The translations under genes and the position numbers were made by a program. From Tubulanus polymorphus (Eukaryota > Nemertea > Palaeonemertea > Tubulaniformes > Tubulanidae), in NCBI RefSeq assembly GCF_964204645.1, contig NC_134028.1, positions 19,876,153-19,940,152 on the forward strand: DNA of 64,000 nucleotides. Direction: 5' to 3'. The notes under the pieces are model-generated. The model saw nothing but the letters and a program-made list of their open reading frames with translations. It was not told where the DNA came from and searched no databases. This document shows positions 48,007 to 62,969 of this stretch, one piece after another. Every line of letters begins with the position of its first letter. Position 1 is the stretch's first letter.

Positions 48007-50929
48007 TTGGTGGAGAACAGTGGTGTATCCTGCACCTCTCGCTGCCAAGCGATCGTGTATATTTGGTGAGTGAACAGGGGTGAAGTAAAAGTGTAAGATG
48101 AACGTTACATTCCGTAACCGTTATAATTACATGAAATACGGGCCGCTACCGCGGGTTAAGTTGAAATATTGCGGATAACTCGATCTGTGTATAAAAATCA
48201 TTCCCGTCAGGATTTAATAGCTGTTTGTTTGTCTTATTCGAGAAATATGTAATCTTCATATCGTCAGATTCAGTTGAAATGAATTATAGAGCTTCCAGTG
48301 CGGAAAGAAGTTGTTTCTTTCCATATTTAAATTAATTGAATTATCCGATTTGGTGTGGCGTTTTCGTAAGATCGTGTTTTGGACACTACGTTTTACATCA
48401 AAGCAAATTGAATTTACGACTCCGAATTTAGATTCGTGTGAATTAACGGACATAATGGCGTTCGGAAACGAAGCGATTCTGCGATCGTAACGCGATAAAT
48501 GAAATACAGTGGGGTATTAGAGGCATTATACAAACGCATTTCATCATCGGACAGTTCATAGATCTGCTACGGGAAATCGACCTTGGAGACGTTCAACGGA
48601 CTACGATTGCGGCTTATAGTAATTGTAAATAATATGATATGTATTTCTGCATGTTTTGATTGCTTTTGTAGAATGATACTCAGCGTTTTTAAGTTGCTTG
48701 TGTGCTGGGTTATTGTATCTACGTAGATATAAATATGCACTACGTAAATCTTTTATAGTTTGCTAAAATTGCTGGATGGTATTTCGCGAAAGAATGATTT
48801 ATTAGTCTAGGTGAGCCACTCGGTTATCAGTGTAACGATAGTTGAAAGCGCTCACTGCCTGTATATACCTAACAAATAACTGTGGTGTTTATGTGGTTTT
48901 AAGAAATATAATGAGTATCGCGAGTTAGTATAGAATATGTTTATTGTGCAAAGGTTAGATTGGGCGCTCAGTGGTGAATCTTACCGGAGGGGGTTTGAAT
49001 AGAGTAGTTTATATGAGATGAATTAAGGTGGACCAGGGACCTGGATGAAGAGTAAGGGATTCTCTAGGGATGGTCCGGAATAAAACGGGGGATTATAGCC
49101 CGAAGGATTAATTCTGAAGATCCTTTGAAACAGTATAATGTTTAGTGGCTAGCCTCTGGGAAAGATTGGATATATATGTTGGACATTATTAGGGTCGAAT
49201 ATCAAGAAATACCAAATGGGTGATTCGTCGGCCGGTTCCCTATTTATCCATAGATTTTATTTACTCCGGTAAGGCGTGACATGGGGGATGATACGGAAAT
49301 GAGAAATGTCACGATACAGCTATTTGTTAGGTATGCTGAAATGGCCATTCAGGGGATTGGTTTTTTAGAAGTAAAGGGTTGCTCATTGCGTAATACAATA
49401 AGTATGATAAGTATTATTCGGTAGATTGGGTATCTTAACTGAATGGTCGTAGATTGCAGGGATGTGTGAGCGCTATGTTTTTTTTTTCCGAACTTTCAGT
49501 CCGTCTTGACCGGTTTATATACAGGATGATGCGTCGGCCGTTTTACATGTGGGGTTATATCCCCTGATTTGCGGGAAGGAATTAGAACAATTCGAATATC
49601 AGATGTGGGTGGTTTGGAAGACCATAGGCCCAGGAGTTAAAGTTAATTTTTGAGAATCGGCTGTTTGAATGGCACTGAATGAGTAGTGTCCAGAGGAATT
49701 TTCCCTAACTTTTGGGTGATGCATCTTAATGAGTTTTGTGGTCACTTTATGACATCCTTCCATAAATATATGGCGGCCTGTCTGTCTATTTCAACGGTTC
49801 CAAGCCGCAAATAGCAGTTCATGTTATCCCTGCCTAGACTACGGATAAATGTGCTTTCTGAGGAAATGGGTGGGGACTAGCAGCTGACATCCCAATAATG
49901 CGAATGTACGCATGCGGTATATTCATTTTTGGTATGTTTTGGCTTACCTTTATGTTACGTACACATAGAAAAATTATTATGAAATTGTTTGTGAATTCAT
50001 TGTTGAGCATGTATGTTGCCAACGTGTGCTGGGCACATAATAATCAACTAAATGATGTATCTGGCATCTGTATTAATTTACGTCGTTGATTGGGGTCGGG
50101 ACAGGTTTGACAAATCATCTGATATCGGTTAAGGTAACGGCTGATAGTTTGGACAGTGGCAAATTGACGTGTTTGCAATGGTAATTTTAAAGACAAATTA
50201 GGCTGCACACACTGATTATTTTTTTTGGTAAAGATAACGAGAACGAGAAGAGTCAGAAAGTTGAAGTGGTTGGTCATATATTGTTAAATTATTAGACTAC
50301 ATAAATGTGGATATAGAGAAATGGGTGATTGTCTATGAAAGCTATTTGGGAAGTTGTGTTTGATATGATTTTTTTGCATGACTACAATTGTATAGGCTTG
50401 TTCTCATTAAATGTAAGATCAATATACATATGTACATGCCTCATGATTGTTATATATTACTGATGAAAAGAGTCTCATATTTGATATTTGTAGATGATTG
50501 CTTTCCCTTAGATAAAGTTCGTGTGTTAAGTTTATAAGTATCTAGAAATTTTTTTTTGCTTACCGTAAAATTCTATGGGGTCCATGTAGGTCTCGTTGAT
50601 GAATCAGATGAACTGATGATGAGTGGGGTGTGTTGCTTAGTTTAGGTAGAAGTTATGCGGGATGGGATAATAGGGGAAAGGGTCAGAAATTGTGATTTAT
50701 GGCTACTTTACAGGTGTTGTAAATTGATGTACGGAATGGTGGTTGTGTATCATTAGTCTTGATGTTCTGAAGGTTTTGTGTAATTTTCATTACCCTGCGG
50801 CTGGCTTTAAGTTGTAAGAGATGTTGCTTATAAATGATGTTCTGAAGCCTGTGCACTTTTGAAAAGATTTTTTTTTTTGGGAAACTACAATAGGGTCTTG
50901 TGAATTTTTGGCGATTGGGGACCAATCGT
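48007..50929. other. Internal region of the LTR element
   Basis: About 2.9 kb without gag, protease, reverse transcriptase or integrase motifs on either strand. Short open frames only. Confidence 0.75.
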
Positions 50930-50945
50930 CTGGGGAGGAGGATAG
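50930..50945 (+). promoter_or_regulatory. Polypurine tract of the LTR element
   Basis: CTGGGGAGGAGGATAG directly abuts the 3' LTR, the expected place for plus-strand priming. Confidence 0.8.
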
Positions 50946-51503
50946 TATTGGGGTGATAAATTAGTAGTTTGCATAGAGGGAGGGAAGCCAGAGTTCAGGG
51001 CAGTGGCTGAAGTTAGTAAACAACCTACGTAGATGCTTACGTCGCACACAAGACACTGAATAGAAGATAGGTGAAAGTGACGTGAGTATCTGCGTAGGGT
51101 TGCTGGTTATAGCGGCAGCCTTGAGCTCTGGTATGGCTAGGAAGTAAACAAGTATAATAAACTCGTGACGTATAACATATGTAGAAGTATACGTCACGAG
51201 TAACATGAAATAAGATAGAAAGGGAGGGTCAGCACAGTAAGGGAGAGAGAGATGCTAGAGTGGCGGAGAAGCCTAAAAATACGAGCTGTAGGAAGGAATA
51301 AGAATTGTGCGGGAAAATAAAGAAAGAACGTAGACCCACGAGAAGAGTTGTTATTATTCCGGAGTCAGAGGGATATCACTTATCGGATTAATCGGAACCA
51401 ACAACGACAACACGAGGGGAGAACGCAACGTGGCCCCCACAACAATTGGTTGAGAAACTCAACCCCACAACATTGTTGGAGAACCGAAAGCAACCCCACA
51501 ACA
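50946..51503 (+). repeat. 3' LTR, 558 bp
   Basis: Near-identical to the 5' LTR. It ends 48 bases upstream of the ATG of peptide gene C, so it replaces that gene's own promoter and first exon. Confidence 0.92.
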
Positions 51504-53230
51504 AAACCAATCTCTATTTCTATGATCTGATTACAGTTTTACGGAGACAACATGAAATTGATCAGTTTTTTGGTGGTTTTTCTGGCCGTTTTCTGGGTTT
51601 CAACCGATGCCATTGATGAAATTACATGTCGCAAGGTAAATATCTGTCTATAAAGAGAAAACGCTGTAATCGTCAAAAAGCGTTTTTTCAATCATATCAC
51701 GTGTGTTAATCCATCGCAGCTACACTCACTATAACCTCTTAATATTCTTATAATCTCAGTATTGTATTTAAAGGGCTTTCCGGGAAATAGCATTTTCAAT
51801 TATGTGTTTGGTTTCATCGACAGGTATCATCTCTTGCTGTCGAACATTACGGCAAGGCCATATCGGGACCACTGAGCAAATTAGATTGCGAAACTATCGT
51901 CAACAGCAAGATCTTGGACGATCTAAAGTTAAAAGGTTCACAACTACCTAGCGTTTTGGCGAAAGTATTTCAGTCAAAACAAGGCAAATCGCTGATTATC
52001 GATTACGTAAGAAAAAATGCCAAAGATCTAAGAAACAATTTGAAATCTCTGAAAAATGCATTGAAAAAAAATAAAGAAAACTAGAAAAAGTATTTAGAAA
52101 TGATGGATAATTTTACCTGCATCGCATTATACTAGAAGATGTATGTTCTAATTATTCTATACGATTCAAATTTGTATCAGTGCTTGAAAATGCAAATAAA
52201 TAATTCTTTTGGCATTAGAAATGAATTTAGTGATGTATTGATTTCATTGACGATTCGCAGTTTACAGTTCTCCAGAAAGGGGTGTGCGGATATTACTTAC
52301 AAGAACCCGGGAACCTCTTAGCAGGTGATACTTACGAGCTTCCAGTTGTTTCAGACGGTGTCCAATACATAGAACAAGTTTATATTGCCGTAACGCCATC
52401 TGGCATGTAATAAGAAGAGTTTTTCGTCCCAGCAGCTAGTAACACTGTAACCCTAGTGGTTCTTAAGAGACGACCAATGCCTTTTTATAGGTTGTTATGG
52501 CTCACAACCTGACAGAGTTACCAGAGCTGAGTCCATGCATGTGTCTCGACAGCCAACGCCAGATGTGGTTTAGATCTAGGGACCTCTTGGTTCCCAGTCC
52601 TCCACTCAAACAACTGCACGAGACCCCAATCTCAACGATAACAAGTAATTCGGTTCAAAACAAATTAAACAGTTTAGAAGCGCCAGAAAAAAGATATAAG
52701 TTTTAACTTGACATGTTCAGTAAGAGAGCTGATACCTGTAGGTGTGACCGATGTGTGGGCGTGTCTTCCAGCTGTCGCTAACAGCTGTGTCTGGCTGTAC
52801 GGCAACGAACACCATTTTTTACATTCTTGTTCGCTGAGATATTTCTGACAGACGAGTGAATTAAACCTGAAGGCGTCCGGCCGGTATTAAATACTGTGAC
52901 AGTGGTTTCTCTCTTGAGACGAGGTTTAACTGAGCCCGACTGTAAATCAACTGTTATAAAATCTCCCACAAAGCAATGCAAACGGGAAATAAGTCTGAAA
53001 ATCGAATTACCTATAAACAATATCGATATCAACTCGCAAAACACTCAAATATGAAAGTCTTTTCCTAGTTTCATCTTTCACGTCTAACATCGAAGCCATA
53101 TCGAACGGGAGATTATTGTTCTGTCGCGTGCAATAGACATGCGCAATGGAACATACCGTAAACGGTTCGAATCCAATCTTTTGAGGATTCCGCGGAAGTT
53201 TCCAATCCCGAATATAGACTTCCTAAAACA
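51504..53230. repeat. Segmental duplication of the peptide-gene B locus (7.96-9.70 kb)
   Basis: From 29 bases before the exon-1 acceptor onward, this stretch follows 7.96-9.70 kb nearly base for base: both coding exons, the 3' flank, the SINE-like block, repeat R1 and the GAATATAGACTTCCTA end. Differences are scattered substitutions and small indels, including loss of TAGGTTTCGCG near 52.15 kb. A second, shorter tandem copy follows at 53.25-54.35 kb. Confidence 0.9.
51552..52084 (+). CDS. Small secreted cationic protein, copy C, behind an LTR
   Basis: Exon 1 is 51552-51635 and exon 2 is 51824-52084, giving 114 aa that differ from copy B by Ser24 to Ile as far as I can read. Signal peptide (1-20), Cys26/Cys50 and the basic C-terminus are all kept. 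Unlike copies A and B it lacks the TATA box and non-coding first exon: the LTR ends at 51503, inside the former 5' intron, 29 bases before the CTGATTACAG acceptor. If expressed it would need a transcript started in the LTR, possibly spliced to that acceptor. The open frame argues that it is recent or still under selection. Confidence 0.8.
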
Positions 53231-53248
53231 ACTCATTTCCAAAAATAA

Positions 53249-53395
53249 GGTTCACAACTACCTAGCGTTTTGTCGTAAGTCTTCAAGTCAAAACAAGGCA
53301 AATCTCTGATTTTCGATTACGTACGAAAAAATGCCAAAGATCTAAGAAACAATTTGAAATCTCTGAAAAATGCATTGAAAAAACTAGAAAACTAG
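53249..53395 (+). pseudogene. Peptide gene copy D, truncated exon-2 pseudogene
   Basis: Starts at GGTTCACAACTACCTAGCG, in the middle of exon 2, so signal peptide and both cysteines are missing. A TAA replaces the Lys of LAKVF. The C-terminus ends KKLEN like copy A rather than KKNKEN like B and C. It is followed by the same 3' flank and repeat blocks as copies B and C. Confidence 0.85.
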
Positions 53396-54345
53396 ATATG
53401 TATAAAGAAATGATGGATAATTTGAACAGCATCGCATTATACTAGAAGATGTATTTTCTAATTCTGTAGGTTTCGCGTTTCCTTGTTCTATACGATTCAA
53501 ATTTATGTCAATGCTTGAAAATGCAAATAAATAATTCTTTTGGCATTAGAAATGAATTTAGTGATGTATTGATTTCATTGACGATTTGCAGTTTACAGTT
53601 CCCCCAAAAGGGGTGTGCGGATATTACTTACAAGTACCCGGGAACCTCTTAGCAGGTGATACTTACGAGCTTCCAGTTGTTTCAGACGGTGTCCAATACA
53701 TAGGACAATAGGACAAGTTTCTATTGCCGTAACGCCACCTAGCGTGTAATAAGAAGAGTTTTGGATCCCAGCAGCAAGTAACAGTGTAACCCTGTGGTTC
53801 TTAAGAGACGACCAAGGCCTTTTTATAGGTTGTTATGGCTCACAACCTGACAGAGTTACCAGAGCTTAGTCCATGCATGTGTCTGGACAGCCAGATGTGG
53901 TTTCGATCTAGGGACCTCTTGGTTCCCAGTCCTCCACTCAAACAACTGCACGAGACCCCAATCTCAACGATAACAAGTAATTCGGTTCATCTGCGTTAGA
54001 AAACTAATTAAACAGTTTAGAAACGCCAGAAAAAAGATTTGTTTCAACTTGACATGTTCAATAAGAGAGCTGATACCTGTAGGTGTGACCGATGTGTGGG
54101 CGTGTCTTCCGGCTGTCACTGACAGCTGCGTCTGGCTGTCCGGCAACGAACGCCATTTTTCACATTCCTGTTCGCCGAGATATTTCTTACAGACGAGTGA
54201 ATTAAACCTGAAGGCGTACGGTATTAAATACTGCGACAGTGGTTTCTCTTTTGAGACGAGGTTTAACTGAGCCCGACTGTAAATCAACTGTTATAAAAAC
54301 TCCCACAAAGCAATGCGAACGGGAAATAAGTCTGAAATTGTTTAT
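53396..54345. repeat. Tandem partial duplication of the copy-C 3' flank, including repeat R1
   Basis: Follows 52.08-53.01 kb in order: AAATAATTCTTTTGGCATTAG, the TTTTTCGTCCCAGCAGC-like block, the SINE-like block and R1 (54.06-54.34 kb). More diverged than the B/C pair. Confidence 0.8.
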
Positions 54346-55480
54346 TTTTTGTTTATTCATAATAGGGGCCGGGGACAACTGGGCCTCAGTCAAACTGTGA
54401 ATACCAGTCGTATCAACTGATTCTCATCAAGCTGTAAAATCGTCTTGAAAGTGAAAATTTTCAGTTTTTTGACAAGCCGCCATCATTAGTCTCCACCGAC
54501 CTTGACCTAGTAGAGGTGTGTCGCAAATACAAATTAACTATATACCATTTATATATGAGCTGATCAATTCAACATGGAATTTTGATCTTGAAAATCTTTA
54601 AAAGTTTGAAAATTGCCGTGAAAATAGCTTAACCCGCGTATGCAGAAAATCGACGGTCGACCACTTGCACGCTTTGCACTGATCAACCCGTGGCCACGCG
54701 CGTTTCTATGAAGATAGTTTTACGATTGCAGTATAAACAAAATCCTCAGATGAAACTCTATCTTAAGTGAAAAATTCTAAATTGTATCTCAGAAAGTTTA
54801 AAAGTTACAGCCAATAACACAGAATTACCAATTTTTTTTGAGGCGCCTTCCTAAAAGTGACGCGCATCTTTTTTTGTATCGGATTGTTGCAGCCGAGAAA
54901 AATGAAATAAATAATAAGAAAAAAACATTGTCAACTTTCTTACGATTCAAAAGTTTAGATTTTGTGCCTAAGAAGGGATGGACGACAATTAATCGCACTA
55001 AAGGTTTTAGTTTTGAACATGTTAAAATCTGCGCGACAATGTGAGACACGCTGAAAATGGCACCTGGTAACTGGAAACTTTCCTATTGTAATTAAATATT
55101 CGATGAATGACACGAGTTTAACATTTGGTTTCTACAAATCGAGTTTCACGATTCAAATCTCTCAAAATTCACGTTCGGGGGCTTTTTGCTTATGTTTTAT
55201 TTTGCCATTTATCAATTCAAATGTAATTCTTCTAAGTCAAGAGTGTATGAATTTTTCTGAAAAATGAATATAATTGATAAACTTATGACACGTTGTCTTT
55301 CTCGTAGGACTACGCGCTGTTCTAGTCAGGTTCTCTTCTCTAGACATCCCCTTGGACACCATGTTCCCGTCTCGACCCATTACATCTGTCCCTACTTTCT
55401 AGGGCAGCTCCTTGGACACCATTCCCGTCTCGACCTTTCACGTATCTACTGGTAGACGGAATCCATTTATTTTTGGAAAT
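54346..55480. other. Gene-poor stretch
   Basis: No gene recognised. A CCTTGGACACCAT motif is repeated near 55.35 and 55.41 kb. Confidence 0.4.
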
Positions 55481-56035
55481 TTTTGGAAAAGACGCTTCAA
55501 TGTAATGTCTCGATATTTGGGTTATATATGTATCTATTCAGACTCCGGCCACCTCATTGTCTTTAAATAACCTATTTTGTTATTTTTCATTTGTACATAT
55601 TGATGGTGACAAATAAACTACTATACTATACTATCTACCCAAGACACATCTTCAGCCCAAAAACCGGCCTTGGTAGAATCAAGATGGCCTACTGGCACAG
55701 CCATTGTTGTACGCCAAAATCAGCACTTTTCACACATTTTTGAAGTTTTTGAGGAAAATTTTCGTTTTTGCTCTATGATGTTCGTTTTGCGCCCGTTGTA
55801 GATATGACATGTTCTATAATTGTGTTGAGTTTCGATGTCATTGGGTTTTGCATATGATCACCAGGGGGCGTTGAATAGTAGAATGCTTAGCATTTCCATA
55901 TTATATTGGTACTTAGGCATATTTTTTATCACATTATCGATTACAAAATCGTAGCTGCTGACATGTTCCATGATTGTGAGTTTCAAGGTCATTGGTTTTT
56001 GTATATGGTCACCAGGGGGCGTTGAATATTGACTG
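55480..56035. repeat. Inverted copy of the CTCF-motif satellite element
   Basis: Carries the AGACACATCTTCAGCCCAAA, ATCAAGATGGCC and AAATCAGCACTTTTCACACA blocks of 18.7-18.86 kb in reverse complement, then two satellite units with CACCAGGGGGCGTTGAATA near 55862 and 56015 (about 154-base spacing). Orientation is opposite to the copy at 17.8-19.04 kb. Confidence 0.8.
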
Positions 56036-56155
56036 AATTGTTATGATTGTTGATCATCTGAACATAGGATTGAATAAACTCAAGGTGTATTCAATTGCTG
56101 CTCGATTAACATTTATTTATTCATGTTTTTAAATGTTTTAGCATATTTCATTATT

Positions 56156-56940
56156 CTAACCACTGCATTGAGCTGTGAAGCCTCGGTTGTAACCAATAGA
56201 ACAGTGTTTCTTGATTCCTTTCCAGAGTTTCTTGAACCATCCTCGTTTCATCAGTTGAACGGTTCGTCTGGCCTCCATCAACTGCAGCGGATCGTGTCCA
56301 GCAGTCTCAGCGTCTCGGAGAGCTCGTTCTATTTGATCACCAGTAACGGCGACCACCAGTAAAAAACACAACACAAAAACTGCCGACAATTTCATTTTAC
56401 CGATTCGTCTGTAATCAATGAATTACAGATTATTATCATTAAAAAAATACAGTAAACCCCCGATATACCGCCAATCCCGTCTGAAGCCGGGTTTACTGCC
56501 GAGAACGGAACAGATAATTTGTCTCGAAACTGGTCAAAATCAACCTCTGAAATTACGCTATACTCGCCAAAAATCGAAATGACCGATATGGGCGCGGAGT
56601 TGATCAGGGGTTGACTCATTTGCACTGATATTAGCTCACTGAATGATGAGGTCAACAAGTCATTAGTTACCAATATACATGTAATGTATTCCCTCTTGTA
56701 GAATAGAATCGGCCATTCTTCAGAATGGTCTTAAATATGTTAACAACTACACTTTCGATTCTATGATAGGTAGATGTAGTCAAACAAACTGGCCAATCTT
56801 TCTATTTTCTATAATTTGACTAAGGATTGAATGCTACACTTTCAACAAAAATACAGTAAAACTAAAAACAAAGAACATATATCTACTTACGGAATCTTTC
56901 ACTCTGTGACAAGTCGAAAAGCTTTCGCGATGAGAGTTGA
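56156..56940 (-). CDS. Cationic antimicrobial-peptide-like precursor
   Basis: The coding region is 56156-56395, one exon, 79 aa. A non-coding first exon ends at 56891 (ATTCC|GTAAGT) and joins an acceptor at TTGATTACAG about 15 bases before the ATG. Residues 1-19 are a signal peptide. Residues 20-51 form a pro-region ending in Lys50-Arg51, a dibasic processing site. Residues 52-79 are a 28-residue cationic, amphipathic peptide starting GWFKKLWKGIKKHC, with Cys65 and Cys77 able to pair. The GWFKK start recalls centrocin-type peptides of sea urchins, but the rest differs, so I only call it antimicrobial-peptide-like. Activity is inferred from composition and processing. Confidence 0.8.
56452..56500. 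mobile_element. 49-bp foldback MITE
   Basis: CAGTAAACCC at the left end and GGGTTTACTG at the right end are perfect 10-bp inverted repeats. The internal GATATACCGCC matches the MITE at 39.38 kb. It lies in the intron of the antimicrobial-peptide-like gene. Confidence 0.5.
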
Positions 56941-56960
56941 ATGTTTCGATTTTAATCTCT

Positions 56961-56971
56961 GTTTATATATA
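56961..56971 (-). promoter_or_regulatory. TATA box of the antimicrobial-peptide-like gene
   Basis: TATATATAAAC on the minus strand, about 70-80 bases upstream of the first-exon donor. This is the same compact TATA plus non-coding first exon architecture seen in peptide genes A and B. Confidence 0.65.
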
Positions 56972-57819
56972 CCAGACTTAATTCCTTTTTGATAGAGGAG
57001 CTTTCGGAGACAAAATACCGCATAGAAATAACTTAATCCCTTACTGAAAGCAGTCGTTTGTTATAGACTTAGAATCCCATAAACATGTGTCAATCGAACT
57101 GTTGATATTCATCAAAGTATTGTCTCTCAGAATACAAGTCATCCTAGCTGCTTTTGAATATCAAATCTAATTTAATGAATCGACCTGAAGATACTGAAAT
57201 CCTTTAAGCACCAGAGTGTTTCGTTTATTGTAGTTTTGTGAAGTAAACGAATTGTTTTTGCAGGTGTTAGAAGCTAATTGATATTCGTTGTATCCCATTT
57301 TTTTCAGAATAGTCTATAGATAAATTGATGGGACTTAAATTAGCTCAATTCTATCTCTCACATTTTGTTTCGTTCTAAATCTGTTTATAGTGGCTACCTC
57401 CTTTTCACGTGAGTCCAGATATTTTTGGAAGTTTTTAAGATGGCTTCAGACGGATTGTCTTGATATCAGCAGGTTTATAAACCCCCCAATCAGAATCAAG
57501 TTTTGTTTTTGAATGTTTACGGCTGATTCAATATTCGGCAGAATATATCCCGCGAGGACAACTGGTGGCCCCGGTATGTACTATAATAGCTATACACGAC
57601 CCTCGCAAGTTGTGGGCGCCCTGTAACGACCGGCGACCCCTGACAAAATGAAATATACAATATCAAATATGCATCCCTGTAATAAAACCCCTGCTCATCG
57701 ATGAGAATTGTTTGGTTAAACAGGCATACACAGCAGGAGATCGAACTTGAACATTATTTTCATGATTTGATTTCTAAAGTTTTTAGGGGCAAAGGCTGGT
57801 AAAATGCATTCAGAAATAC

Positions 57820-57978
57820 AGTGGAACCTCGTTATTTCGAACTCGGTTGACAACAAAAATATGAAGAATTCCGTTCCAAGTAAGAAAATGTTATCGATTT
57901 CATACTAGTTATAACTATCGGTTATAACGAACATATTTTCTGGTCCCGTGAAGTTCGCTGTGTTCCACTTATATTTTG
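57820..57978. mobile_element. pogo/Tigger-like MITE
   Basis: Begins CAGTGGAACCTCGTTATTTC, the terminal sequence common to pogo/Tigger elements, and ends GAAGTTCGCTGTGTTCCACTT, an imperfect inverse. About 160 bases, non-coding. Confidence 0.65.
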
Positions 57979-57999
57979 ATTTGCCTTTCAAAAGAAAAA

Positions 58000-58703
58000 A
58001 CTAGTTAAAATTTCTACAATTCCCTTTTTGCGACCGCGCCCGGGGATGTTCGAGTATCACCACCCTACTCAAGACACGATGCTGATATTGCGCATAAGTG
58101 AAGTTTGACGACAAATTGTTTATAAATGATATCAAATGTTTTATTTCAAACAAATGTTATAAAAAACATACGATTATTTAAATTATCCTGAAAAAAACCA
58201 GATATTTAAGTAACAAATCAATAGAATTTAAATTCATTATAAGAGCACAGTATATAATAGTTGTAACATTACAAACGTCAAGACGTTGAATTTGAGTTAA
58301 AGAATTATATAAAAATACAAAAATTTACAAAAACATACTAATTACAACCTGCAAAACAAAGTCGCAATATGATAACAAAATCGTACAGTGTATATATACA
58401 TATGTAAAGCAATGTTAGAGATAAAGGCATTGAAAACAATGCCACAAAAATATAGAAATATTCTACATTTTCTACGAAATGACTATAAATCCTGAAATGG
58501 CAAAAACTCTGAAATAAAAATTTTAATTAATAACAAAATCATCAACAGCAGCAGCAGCAGCAACAGAAAAAAGAACACCGAGAATCAATTTTTCCACTAG
58601 ACACAAACATTTTTTTCACTCAATCATTCTGAATTTTTTTACTAATCTTAAAGTCAACATTCTTTTAGAACAGGTTTTAACATTATGTAGGATCTCGCCC
58701 GTT
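58000..58703. other. Intergenic / 3' flank of the BMPER-like gene
   Basis: AT-rich, with a short (CAGCAG) run near 58.54-58.56 kb; probably 3' UTR of the BMPER-like gene in its right part. No other gene seen. Confidence 0.4.
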
Positions 58704-62004
<3,301 letters not shown>

Positions 62005-62969
62005 TGTAATCTTTAAATCCTATGAGTGGTAATCCGTAAATCATCGATTGAATGTTAATTCGTTAATCCCGTGCTTACTGATTATCCGCTAATCCAATGA
62101 AAGTGATGATGATGACTAGTCATTGGCTGAACTGATTTGTTGATGTCGCATCAGATTGTTTTATACCGGGATCATCTGTCACTCAAACCCGACACGTGAG
62201 AGAGGAGCACATCTCATTAATAAAACACTGGCGACTGACATTAATTACTTAATTACACATTTTCGACTTCTGTGAAGGTAAACTAATTCAATGCTGTTCT
62301 AATTATTGTAATTGAGTAAATCGATTAAGATCTAATTGACATATTGAAATCAGCAACGAATTAACAGCGGTATAGATTAATTACATCCAGTAATTAGTTC
62401 TATAGATATGATGCAACTAATTTATATCGTACAAAAACACATTATATAATTATCAACTCATGAAGGCTTCCGACCAAATTGCCAAAATCTAGAATCCTTG
62501 AGAAATCATCCCTCAAACAGCAGGTCCCCGCAGCATCCAGGAATTTCGTATGAACCAATAAAAACCTTAATAAACCTCTGTACATGATCAAGCAAATTGA
62601 ATGGACTTGATAGTGTTCGTCGATATCATCAGAAAGGGCAGGATCTCAGCTTATGATATCGCGGATATTCGTCACCGTGAACAGGTGCAACTTTTGGGGG
62701 AAATCTATTTCCCAATGGCAACGGTCCAGTTAATGATTTGATATACATCAAAACTATCATTCAAGTTGCCTAGACGGAACCTCATACAACAACAACAGAA
62801 TATACGCGTGACATGTATATCAAGGCAATCAATTTCTATAACCATCAAATGGGACAACGATGGTTGACCTAATAGTAGAATGTGTTTTCTGTAAAATTCA
62901 TAGACCAGTTTGGAAATCTTTGTCAAACGTTAAACGATTCAAGGTGGCCTTATTTGCAAAATACTAGAT
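62005..62969. other. Divergent intergenic region between BMPER-like gene and BHMT
   Basis: About 1 kb separates the two divergent start codons. AT-rich (many TAATTA motifs, homeodomain-like) in the BMPER-proximal half. No gene seen; probably contains both promoters. Confidence 0.45.

Larger units (their letters stand above)
47451..51503 (+). mobile_element. Non-autonomous LTR retrotransposon (LARD/TRIM-like)
   Basis: Two direct LTRs (47451-48006, 556 bp, and 50946-51503, 558 bp) differ by about five substitutions and one 2-base indel, so the insertion is young. LTRs end in ...CCACAACA. A TGGTGGAGAACAGTGG segment right after the first LTR is a plausible tRNA primer-binding site. CTGGGGAGGAGGATAG directly before the second LTR is the polypurine tract. 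The roughly 2.94-kb interior has no gag or pol frame, so the element depends on a partner. There is no target duplication: the left flank is a polycystin exon and the right flank is the 5' intron of peptide gene C. Confidence 0.9.

Noticed and set aside
54825-55049. 74-codon minus-strand frame, considered as a missing polycystin 5' exon
   Set aside because: No REJ-type residues, no splice sites in suitable phase and a low-complexity composition.
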